NCBI GenBank assembly: GCA_029582265.1
Contig: CM055817.1
Location: forward strand, 56,865,750 to 56,929,749
Reading direction: 5' to 3'
DNA: 64,000 nt
From: Zoroaster sp. YZ-2022
Lineage: Eukaryota > Echinodermata > Asteroidea > Forcipulatida > Zoroasteridae
The translations under genes and the position numbers were made by a program. A model generated the notes under the pieces. The model saw nothing but the letters and a program-made list of their open reading frames with translations. It searched no databases and was not told the DNA's origin. This document shows, one piece after another, positions 35,501-47,500 of the stretch; position 1 is the first letter of the stretch, and each line of letters opens with the position of its first letter.

Positions 35501-38500
35501 TTGCAGTGGCCATTCATAATACTTGGGACTATGGCAAACATTTCGGTAGGTTTCATCAGGTTTCATCAGGTTAACTCACCAGCTGATTTTTATTTTATTT
35601 TTGGGTATTAGGTGTCTGGCAGGCAACCCTCACCACCGAAATGCAGTGGCCATCGATACCTGACTATGACGCATCATTTTCCAGCAGATCGATCACCAGC
35701 GATCCAGATCAGTTTTGGGGTGGACAGCCCGGCACCAAACAAAACTGGCAGTGGCCATTATATACCTGGGATTATGACGAACATTTTCCAGTCGGTTCAT
35801 CAGGACCAGCCGATCCAGATCAGTTTGGGTACTGGCGGCACCCCACCACCAAAACGCTGGCAGTGGCCATTCGATACCTGACATGACGGCCTCATCAGGC
35901 CACCACCAGCCGATCCAGTCAGCACCGCTGGCACCACGCTGGCAGCCGCCATGATGAACCATGCTCATCATTTTCATATTCACCAGCGAGCTCATTTTTG
36001 TCACGCCCCCGATCCACGTGCTCATTTTACAGATGATCACAGAGCAGGTGTACTGACTTCACTGATTTCCCGGGCCCCGTTCTAATCCAGGAGCCCAGGG
36101 GCCAGCCTAGCTGGGAAGTTAACCAATTTTCATGTATATAGCAATGATCCAACGCATGCCCATGTAAAGAAATGAACGCCCTGCCGAGCACATTCTGGTG
36201 GTGTGGTCAGGGGCACGATAAAGTGACCAAAAATGAGCTAGATCAGCTGGTGAGTTAACCTAATGAAACCTATTGGAAAATGTTAGGCATAGTCCCAGGT
36301 ATCATAAATGGCCGCTGCCAGACATTTTCAGCGTGGGGTGCCCGCCAGACCTGAATAACCGGTGCCCCAAAATTGAGCTAGATCAGCTGGTGAGTTAACC
36401 TGATGAAACCGACTGGAAAATGTTCGCCATAGTCCCAGGTATCATGAATGGCCGCTGCCAGACATTTTTAGTGGTGGGGGTGCCCGCCAGACACCCCGAA
36501 TGGCCCCACCCCAAAACTGATCTAGATCAGCTGGTGAGTTAACCTGATGAAACCTACTGAAAAATGTTCACATAGTCCCAGGTATCATGAATGGCCGCTG
36601 CCAGACATTTTTAGTGGTGGGGGTGCCCGCCAGACCCCCGAATGGTCCCACCCCAAAACTGATCTAGATCAGCTGGTGAGTTAACCTGATGAAACCTACT
36701 GGAAAATGTTCGTCATAGTCCCAGGTATCATGAATGGCCACTGCCAGACATTTTTAGTGGTGGGGTGCCCGCCAGACACCCAATGCAACCCCCTTCCCAA
36801 ATTGATCTAGATCAGCTGGTGAGTTAACCTGATGAAACCGGGTCCACAGAGGTGAAAGGCAGGAAAGAAACCACTTAGCCAACCTGAATGTCAATCACAA
36901 TTTTTCTGTAAAACTGATCAAAACATTGGACTCAAAAATGTTGCATGTAATATAAAGTAGACATATAAAAATTATAAGTTTATCGAAAAAAGATATAATT
37001 GTGACCAAACATAGTCTTACGAAATAAAACAAAATATAACATACACCCAAAAGAATCAAACACATTGTATTAAGATGTTTAAATCCCTTGATTAAATTGT
37101 AAATTTATGACTGGAAAATCACAGTGACCGTTTTGAACTTAATAGCAACTGTTTCACAAGCAAAGTGAGAAAGAATTACATACGCCTGAGTCATCTGTAA
37201 AATTTATGTAAACATTAAATCAATAACAATATCGAAGTTTCTTTGACCTAATAAATGGCTTTGTAGAAATAGTTCAAGTCAGAGATTAGACTCTAAAGTG
37301 TAGATTCATGGCTACAGTGTACAAGCTGTACCCACTAATCTACACCCTCTCGCCCATTCTCCTTAACATAATATTGTCCATTTTACAATTTACTAATGTG
37401 CTGATTATAACCTGAAAACACCTACTTGATAATGTTGGTCATGAAAACAACTACCCCCCATCCCAAATATAGAGCTTGATAGATCTGAGCTGATTGAGTA
37501 ACTTCTGTGGAGTTTTGTCTTCTACTAGTAATCTTCTTCCTCCTCTGAATCTGAGTTCGCCCACGCCGCCATCTGAATCGCTCACCAGTCCATCAGTATT
37601 TTCCTCGTCCAACTCGGACTCGCTGTCAACTTCGACCTCCATGTCCTCTACGCTTGCTACTGCCATCCGTAAACAAACTGTCTGGTATGGCGGGCCCTTC
37701 GTACCAGGTTGGCTTCAAGAGGTTGTCCACACACCATCCATAATCAGTTGGTGACAAACCGTCCCCAGGAGATGCCGCCACAGCCCGTGTCCACAATGCT
37801 GTAACATACTGTGCTCGCGAATCTTCATTTCAAGGGCTGGACGAAGGCGGCAATAAGGCACAGTCAATCCGCTTGATGTTCGCCAGTGGATTTTCCTGAA
37901 AGTTGAAAAAATACATGATTAGAGCTTTAAAAGGTACTCAAATTTGCTAATGATGACCATATTAATGTCTGTGCCTTAACTACCTTGTCAACTTTGCCGG
38001 TCATTTGCATCAGTTTGTTGTATCGCGCTTCGTTGACATTTTGAGTCTTGCTTTGTGCATACAAGCAGCAGACTAACTGTGATGCAACATCCAGATCAAC
38101 ATTGTCATGCACCTCACCCATGCTGATGAAGAGGTTAATATAGCAACCAGTCTGGTCCTTCTCGACGAGATCAAGGGGTTTAGTTTTGCCTTTCCTGGAA
38201 AGAAAGTACAAGTTATAGATAAAACAACTGCTCCAATGAGTATAAAATGGTTTATTGTACTTTCCCACACAAAATTATCCTCTATTAAGTCTAGTTTCAG
38301 TGCATGGGTCGTATGGGCTTTAATAGAGACGATTTGTGAAAAGGAAATGAATTTGTGCCTACCTGTAAAAGGCTGACGAAAGTCACATCCAGTGAAGGCA
38401 TGGTATCCGGTAATGCTCTGGGAAGTCCAGGTTTGCCTTCAAGGATCGCCAGCAATGTTGGTCACGTTGATGTACCTCCTGCTGTTTCCCATCCCACAGT

Positions 38501-41500
38501 CCATGATGATGTTGGCTACGGACCGACTTCTCGACGTTGTTGGCCAAGGGCACCAATCAGTATCACTAAAACATCGGTGTCAGATGCCCTCACCATGACA
38601 TTGCCTGATGTGATATTTGCGATGTGGAAAGCAACTAGCGACGGCCTCTTCATGGTCGCCTTGGAGGTGTTCTGGGCTGGCTATATTAATATGATGGTGC
38701 TCGTCGGGGATGAACTGGTAGCACTCACCGCCGTAAGAAGCAAACAAGGTTTACCACCAAAGATATTCCAGTAGTGATCTTTCCCCACTCTTTCAAGAGA
38801 AACTTGGCGAAGTTCATTCTTGAAAACTCCATTGGTGAGAAGTTTTTCCCGCCTGTCTGATTGTCTGATCTGGACCCGGTTATTACAAATACCGAGTCAA
38901 CTGCACCGCAACTTTCTCTCACTGTCCTTTATGGAGTTTTCCACATACTTGTCGAGGCAAACATGTGCTTCGCTAGCCCTCCCTGAACATACCACTGACA
39001 GCATGGTCCGAGCAATTGATGCATATGATGCTCCATGTTTGTTTGTGAAAGGACGGAATGGAGAAGAAGGCCTCCATCATAGACCTGTACATAGCCCCTC
39101 AGTAACTCGTCATCTCTGACTGATTCCGCCTGGAGGACTCAAGCTTTTTCAGCAATGCGGATTTTTCAGTTTTCACATGCGCCCATCACAGTGTGCGAAA
39201 GTGATAGTGGGTATGTTGTTATTGGGTAGGAGAGAACCTTCCGAAGGTCAAAGGCTGTGTTCTCTGCAACAATTACAATCATTCGCACAAATGTGTCCCT
39301 CAGGCTCTCAGCATTTGTCTTGGAGGCAGTAGCTTTCTTCTTTACGCTCTGTGCAGCGAAGTTTGAACACGAGTCCGCTTTTACAGGTTGGAAGAAATCG
39401 ACTGTTGTTGATGTCCCATTCATGTTGAAACTTATCTCTTTCATCCTGACCCCTTTTCAGTGTGTTGAGTAGATATAATTCTGTGGCCTTTGATGCTACT
39501 TGGCCGTTGCCATATTCACCAAGGAATTTGGAGCATCATCTGTGAATGGGTTGCAGAAATCGTCGATTTTGCACTCAGTGCGGCCATCTGACTGTTGTCC
39601 CTCTTGATTCTAGAGGGACGACATTGGGATGTTGCAGTTTCCACTTCAAGGCCAGTGAATGTTCTCAGCTCGGTAACTGCCATCGCCCTCTGAGTCATAG
39701 TAATTGACCAGGCGCATTGCACCTCAGAATTTCTGAAGGCGACAATTCCTTTCATTTGGGATGCAGCATCACGGTTAACCGCCTGCTCCAAGGAGAGGTC
39801 AACGGCCGATCTGCTGTAATCATTCCTTGTGCGCCTGATGGAAAATGCACCCTCTCTAGTACTTCACGCATCGCTGAGCCTGCACTCTTCAACTTCTGTA
39901 GGAAAAGTGTTCCCCATCTGGCGAGTTTGGTCGGTTCAGGCGAAGAACACCGCTAACATTGTTGGGAAAACATGGATGTAGCCATCAACGCCATTTGTCT
40001 TTACGCATCTCTGCAGTTCTCTGTGGAGGCGATTGATCAGGAAGATGTAAATTGCCCACAACTGAGCGGTTGACCCAAGAGTTCCGCCGAGAGTTGACTG
40101 GAAAAGGCCTCGTACATCTGCAGGTGATGAGTGGCAACTGGATCCAATAGGTGTTCTTCTGCTAGTCTTGGGTCCAACGGTACTGTGGACATCACTTGTT
40201 GAAAGGAATGGCGTTCTTCGTCAGGTATGGCTAGGAGAAAGCGATTATACAACTTTTGCTCCAAAACGTTAGCAAGTAGATCATGAACTGTGCATCTGTT
40301 GTAGAACTTCCCCTTGATAAAACCCATAATCGAGCCTTCCGCCAAGATGTCAGCTTCAGTGAGAATGAATTCTATCCCGCTTTCATTTATTAGTGTACCA
40401 ATTGCTCCATAGAAAGCCAGTTCGATATGGAAGTTGCCTAGCATTATCAGCATCTTGTCAAACAATGGAGTTTCGATTGCTTGAATTGAGTAGGCTTTCA
40501 ATGCAACAGCCAAATCATAGGTGACAACTGCAAAATCTTGGCCGCTTCCTTTGCAACGCCATGGTCCGGATCATCGCCCTCTCACCACATCATTGTTGGT
40601 TGGCGATCTGGATAATGGGTCCATGTAGCAAATTCGATGAAGTGGTAAGGGATCCTTGATGTACTTGCTCATGAATCCAGCATGCAGTGGGTGTTGCCAT
40701 CCTCAGTTTCCAAAACCAATACAGATCCAATACCTTTAGTTGTATTTTGCAGTCATTTGGTTCTTCAGCGGTTGTTTGAGATGCCGTACAGATGCTCCGC
40801 AGGGCTATCATCATTTTCTTCTGCAGTAGAAATGAAGAACTGGGCTTTGTTGATGGATTTTCTGAATGGTGGTATCTCTCTCGCTCATTCCCTACAAACT
40901 TGCGCCGGTTTCTGCCTTCTCGAAACTCATTTGGAATATTGTTGGCCTGTAGGTCATTTTGCATTACATTCTGGTATGTGTGACCAACTGTCGCATGTAA
41001 TGTTTGTTTCCCATCTAGAGTTTCCACGTTCGCATCATTGTTATCCCAAACACAGGCTGTAGCTAAGTTTGGATCAAGGCGAATCCCATCTGAGCGCCAC
41101 GCTCATCACCCGCCACTGAACACGCAAATTCAGTCTCCAGACCTTTGGTCTCACTGTAGCTTATACAGTGTCCTGTTCTGTTCAGAATCTGCATTGCCAG
41201 TTTTGATCCTGTGAGGGATGCAAACCCGAGACCCATGGCTGTGTGTTTCCAGGGTTTCACTGTTCCACGAGTGACGTTATAAATGTCATCCGATGCCATT
41301 GCAGTTACCTTCGGTCGACAGTTTCCTTGTGTACACCACTGAAAGTTGATGTGATGCCACCAAGAAGACTTCTGAAGAACAGGTCCAGCTGTGTTGGTAT
41401 CTCTGGGCATTCCTTCAAATTTTGGACTGTTGCAGGATTTGGGGTCTTTGTTTTCGGAGCTGCATTATCAGTGATCTAAGATGGAGAGCGCCCATCTCAA

Positions 41501-44500
41501 CTTGCTATCCTCTTCATACCGCTTAGCATCCCTCATGAAGGCGAGCCTTGGCATCCTCTTCTGGAAGAGCAGAACTGTAGATGAAGTTGCCTTTCCGCTG
41601 GTCCACTAATGTTATTTTGACTTGTTCTTTCAAACGGTCTTTTACCTTCCTGGTGAGATTTTGAACTGTGTAGGTCTGGATGTCTGCAACATCTCCTCCG
41701 ACACTGATGTACTCCTCTTTGTACATGCCAAGCAAATCACCCACCATACCGATCGTTGCTTTCCTACCACCTCATTCTGGATAAAGGAAATCAGAGATTC
41801 AAATGCCCTCTTATGGTTTGACTGAGATAAGCTCCCTGGATTGGTAGGCCTGCATTGATCATCAGTCTCCTCAGAAACTGGACGCTGCAGGATTTGTGGT
41901 ATTCTGCCTCCTTTGCGATCAGGTCCATACCACTCCTAACGAGACTCTTGATACGCTCATTTTTGAATACTTGACCCGCTGGCAAAGTGACTCACAACCA
42001 GCAACTGTGGCTACCTTCAGTCTAGGCTCCTCTTTTCCATTTTTCTTCTTCACTGGCTTTTGCCACAGAAAATACAATTTCCTTTTAACAGGCCCTGCTG
42101 ATCGGACTTGGGAAGAACACTGCAGCGCCTTGTCTCAATGTAAGCCTGTTTGGTGGTGGATTCATTAACATCAGGTGGAAGGGGTTCTTTCTGACGCTTC
42201 ACTGCTGTGTAATACTTATGACAAGATGGGTGATAGATGAGAGTAGATTTCTGATCATTGCTTACCAAAATCTTTATGCGTGACCTCCAAGTATTTGTCA
42301 GAGTTCAAAGTTTTACGCAAGGCAGCAGCATTCTTTACAGTTGTCCATATCCCATCATTTAGCTTTTTCAGCTTGCCATCCTCTTCTGTGGTTTTGTGAC
42401 AGATGTAGCAACTTAAAACACCCTCATCATCTTTGTTCTGGAATGAAAATATAAAGTAAAAATTTTAATTGTCCAGGAACCATGTTGCAAAATTTGCCTC
42501 CGCTTGCAAAGAAGCTGTGAGGCAAGAAGAGCCTACATTAGGTACACAGTTCAAAGACAACTTTTCCCAACGATGTTTAGGATATTTTTTTTCAGAGACT
42601 CGGACGGAAGACATACAGACGGTCAAACCGTGGATGAGGCATAATGACATTTACATTTTGATTATGAGAATTATGAATTTCATCTTTTGTCCTTGAAAAA
42701 GATTGTGCAAATACATACCTCTTGATTGACAACAGTGGATGTTCGATTTAATCCTTGGGATGACTCTCCTGAAAATTCCTGTTCTAAACTGGAACATATT
42801 TCTTCTGGTTCCATCCTCCTCCTTTTGTATTCTTCTGAACCTTGATTTTCTGAAGTCATACTTGCTTCATGTGGATCCATGCAGGCAATGTATCTACAGT
42901 GTTGTTATAGACTGTTAACAAACTGGTCAAACTTATGCGCAATCCAACAACGAGCACCCCAACCTAACCCAATTAGAAACAACTTCCTGAGTTACAGCAA
43001 ATAACTTTCAATGTTTTATATCGTATAAAGCTTAAGATTAATATTTTTGAGGGAAGTTTCAGGATTAAAGGCAAGGAATATTACTTAAACTAAATCATCC
43101 CCAATAATCTGTACATGTTAACAGCTGGCAAATATACTGTGGAATTTCAAGGCCACTCCCATTTCTTAGTTAGCACAAAACACACATTCTTAGGTTATGA
43201 CCACGAGGTGGTCTGATACTGACCAGACCCCACCCCCACCTGTTGTATGACTATTACATATCAACATTGTTCAAGAAGATATAATCTGATGTTATTATTG
43301 TGTGACATCATTTCTAAACCAAAAAAACCATTCGCTACACAATCACTTTATTATGCTGCACAGCCATAATACTATGACATCAGCTCAAACTCACATGATT
43401 ATATACACTGTACATGTTTAACCGATCCGTTATGTATTAAATGAAAAGCCTGTGATAAAACTTAACTATAATCTCTCTAAATCTCTCTGATTATTTAAAT
43501 AATCAAAATTGTGATCTATAGCGCATGCTGTATAAAAGATGGTTGTCTCAAATTGTATAAAAGTGAAACCAAATAAGTTTAGATGAGACAAACCAACAAT
43601 AAAATTTAGCAATATTTACCTGTGGTGTGGAGTTAGGGCCGGCAGTGACCAGCCCGGGCATGACAAGTAATTTGTCAATCAACATATGTAGTTCATGTTT
43701 TAACTAAACATTAATATAAAATATATAAAACCGCTCACCATGTATTTATGGAAGAATATTATTATTGATTACATTAACAAAATACTCAGCCCATAAGTAA
43801 ATTATAATAATGAACTATTATTTTTAAGTGATGAATAAGCAAACTACAAGTTAAGAGCCTCAACAATAGAAAGTTTAACAGTTTGTCTGTTTGAGTTTCT
43901 CAACTCCAGTTAGAATGTGTGGTAATCAACAACAAGCTAAAGTAAAATTAAATAATACAAATTAAAACAACGGTATGTCTGACACAAATAAACTAAATGG
44001 CATTTACGAACATTTTGTTCTGACTCACAACAATGGAGGTTTCATTTTCCTTCTGGGCACACGGTAGTTTCGTAATTTATCTAACACGAGCTGACATCAT
44101 TTTGGTAGTGGGTGAAAATAATCAGGACAGCCGACTCCAAACCCCATTAATTACATATACAAATCCACAGAATAAAGAAATACATTACAATTAAGACTTA
44201 CAGATCTCCGTCTAGCACAATTATTATTTTCAATGCGTTTTATTTTATTTGGTTGTTTTATTTATTTATTTATTCATATTTTTATCTTTTTTATATACAC
44301 CTTTAAAATGTTGTTAAAAAATTAACGAGGGGGTGATTTTGGACACCCCCACCACTAAAAATGTACAATGTCTTGCAGTGGCCATTCATAATACTTGGGA
44401 CTATGGCAAACATTTCGGTAGGTTTCATCAGGTTTCATCAGGTTAACTCACTAGCTGATTTTTTATTTTATTTTTTTTTTTGGGGGGGGGGGGGGGCATT

Positions 44501-47500
44501 CAGGGGTGTCTGGCAGGCAACCCCCACCACTGAAAATGTCTGGCAGTGGCCATTCATGATACCTGGGACTATGACGAACATTTTCCAGTAGGTTTCATCG
44601 GGTTAACTCACCAGCTGATCTAGATCAGTTTTGGGGGTGGGGCCATTCGGGGGTGTCTGGCGGGCACCCCCCACCACTAAAAATGTCTGGCAGTGGCCAT
44701 TCATGATACCTGGGACTATGACGAACATTTTCCAGTCGGTTTCATCAGGTTAACTCACCAGCTGATCTAGATCAGTTTTGGGGGTGGGGCCATTCGGGGG
44801 TGTCTGGCGGGCACCCCCCACCACTAAAAATGTCTGGCAGTGGCCATTCATGATACCTGGGACTATGACGAACATTTTCCAGTCGGTTTCATCAGGTTAA
44901 CTCACCAGCTGATCTAGCTCAATTTTGGGGCACCGGTTATTCAGGTCTGGCGGGCACCCCCCACCGCTGAAAATGTCTGGCAGCGGCCATTTATGATACC
45001 TGGGACTATGCCTAACATTTTCCAATAGGTTTCATTAGGTTAACTCACCAGCTGATCTAGCTCATTTTTTTGGTCACTTTATCGTGCCCCCCTGACCACA
45101 CCCACCAGAATGTGCTCGGCAGACGTTCATTTCTTTACATGGGCATGTACGTGGATCATTGCTATATACATGAAAATTGGTTAACTTCCCAGCTAGGCTG
45201 ACCCCCCTGGGCTCCTGTTCTATGTAATAAACTTAGAAACCTGGCACAATTGTTTACATACTTGAAACAAGCCACATGCCCACTCTAGTACATGTATGTC
45301 CTGAAAGAAAGGGGGGGTGGGGGGGCATTACAACTTACACTGTCGGCAAGAGATCAAAAGATAATGATCTACTACTAGCCCAGTGACTGAACAGATGGTT
45401 CCACTTATCACTGGACGAGTTCCAAGTGTATTCAATTCCCCATGCATCCAACATGCATTGATGTTGTACACAGAGCATGCTGTCAAAATTTGTGCACAAA
45501 CCATATGGGCAGAAGTTTTCGATGCCCCTCCCCACAACGTCACTGACTCCTGTTGAATGAAACCCCCTGTAGGATGTGTGTTATGGTCCAGCTTGAGATA
45601 TCATTGACTGATAAGTGGGTTGTGTTTAATATTTGTTTAGGGGAACGAAAATACTGAATTGTGTCAGACGTTTCTGACATCGTGCCTCCCTTGAGGGTTT
45701 TAAATAGATGATAACAGTAGGTTGACAAAGATATCAACATCTTGAGACAGTTACATACATTGTTATTACTATGTCTGATTCTAAATCAATTATTTTGTTT
45801 TTCCTCAGTGACCAAGCAACGTGATTCAAATTCAGGTCAACAAAGTCTGCTGTTCCAGGTATGAAATTAACATGTCATTATTTAATATGTTCATATCAAT
45901 TACTATTGACCCCACTGTACCACCCCAGGCAACCAAAGGTCTGAGGTGGGTATTTGCTTGTGTTTGTGAAGCCTAAAGTATCACGTTGATAACCACCTGG
46001 GGATTAAATCTCACATGTATCCTACATGACTGTGGTGGGATGGATAAATGTACCCAGTCATCTAACTTCAGGTTCTCTTGAAGAGACTTTGGAACAAAGA
46101 ATGATACATTGTATATTTTATACCATTACCAAGATGTGTCTACAAGTATTGTGGTATTCTATATTGTTATCTATTTTAAACATTTGTAGAGTAATATTTG
46201 TATCTTATTCTTAACATGTAGTAATTTGAGGCAGTTTTTCTGCATTTTGCACAATATAAATTTCTTATTACACTATTATTTTTGTACTAGAAAGTTTTTA
46301 GTTAAATTATGTTTATGTTACGACCATAAGCTGATGATGACAGTTCTTTTGTTTGTGTGTTAGATGTACAGCTGTCACGTTCGAGACCCTGGTTCAAATC
46401 CTGGGGAATTCTTTGATTGTTTTTTATTTTAAAAATTCTTTTTTACAAATTTTATCTACGAGTACAGCATAATCAAATAGGGTAATTGACGACTTCTATT
46501 AGCAGAGGTTTGCGCTCTAAGAGTGCTTTTTCTAGTTAACTTTATGTTATGACCATAACCTGATGATGACAGTTCTGTGTGTTTGTACTGTAAAGGATGG
46601 GATGGGAGAGAGGACAAAATGGATTCAATTCAATTCAATTCAAAAAACTTCATTCATCCTTAATTAGGCAATGTATGTGATTGGACATCTCCATATTAAA
46701 ACAATGACAGCTTAGAGCTTACTAGATGACAAATACAACAATAAAAAGAAGTAAAGAAATAATTTAAAAATGCTTTTAAAAATCCACATCATCTGACTTT
46801 ATATCTTTACATAATCATTTATATATTAGATTGACTACCCAGAGGTTGCTGAGGGTATATACCCCCGTCACCGATTCATGTCTGCTTATGAGCAAAGAGT
46901 GGAACCCCCTGATAAGAAATGGCAGTACCTCCTGTTTGCTGCAGAACCTTATGAGACGATTGCCTTCAAGGTATGTTGACTAAGTGTGTTTGGTCTATAG
47001 AGGGCTAGTGGCTAGATCATTGATTGAACCAATGATGCACCTTTTAATAGGAAATGGTGCACAAGGATGGCTGGTAAATTCCTTCTAGTTCCTGTAAATG
47101 GTTGATTCCTGTAGAGGGAGCTATTGATGAAGATGTTAATGAGGCATTACCAAGTGCATCATCCATTTACATCATTTCCCCCCCCCCCCCCCCCAACACC
47201 CATTAACGCTGTCTGAGGTCTGTTCTTTTGATTTGATTAAATTTGTTAAAGCCAAAGTATGTGATTTTATCATACAGGTTCCTAGCAGAGAGGTAGACAA
47301 GGCAGATAGTAAGTTTTGGACGTCTTGGAACAAAGAAACAAAGCAGGTATAAAGATGTCAATGAAATTTACTTAATTGAAGTAAACTTTACATTATTGTT
47401 TAAATATTATGATTGTAAATTTAATAAAAGTTACTACGTGAGACCGACCAAATACAAATAATGTGAAGTGCGCCCTCTGTTGATATTCATTTGCATTTAT

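Larger units (their letters stand above)
27208..36084 (-). mobile_element. Academ-like DNA transposon, copy A, in SF3A2 intron 3
   Basis: The left end starts TAGACCAGGAGCCCAGG and is preceded by TGTA (27204-27207). The long terminal inverted repeat (to about 27985) holds a series of about 145-bp sub-repeats. The gene runs on the minus strand (28661-34009). The right end (35455-36084) matches that of copy B but has lost many G/C homopolymer bases and whole words, and it joins copy B directly at GTTCTAATCCAGGAGCC. The intact right terminus and second TGTA belong to copy B at 45222, so A and B behave as one 18-kb insertion. Confidence 0.75.
36085..45222 (-). mobile_element. Academ-like DNA transposon, copy B, in SF3A2 intron 3
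   Basis: Head-to-tail near-duplicate of copy A. The right end, inverted, reads TAGAACAGGAGCCCAGG and is followed by TGTA (45223-45226), which pairs with TGTA at 27204-27207 as a 4-bp target duplication of the composite. Lengths are 8.9 kb (A) and 9.1 kb (B). Differences are mainly short indels near homopolymers and CG-rich words, with some substitutions. Confidence 0.75.

Noticed and set aside
46384..46415. tRNA gene suggested by GGTTCAAATCC
   Set aside because: Only a T-arm-like fragment is present; no D-arm or acceptor stem can be folded around it.
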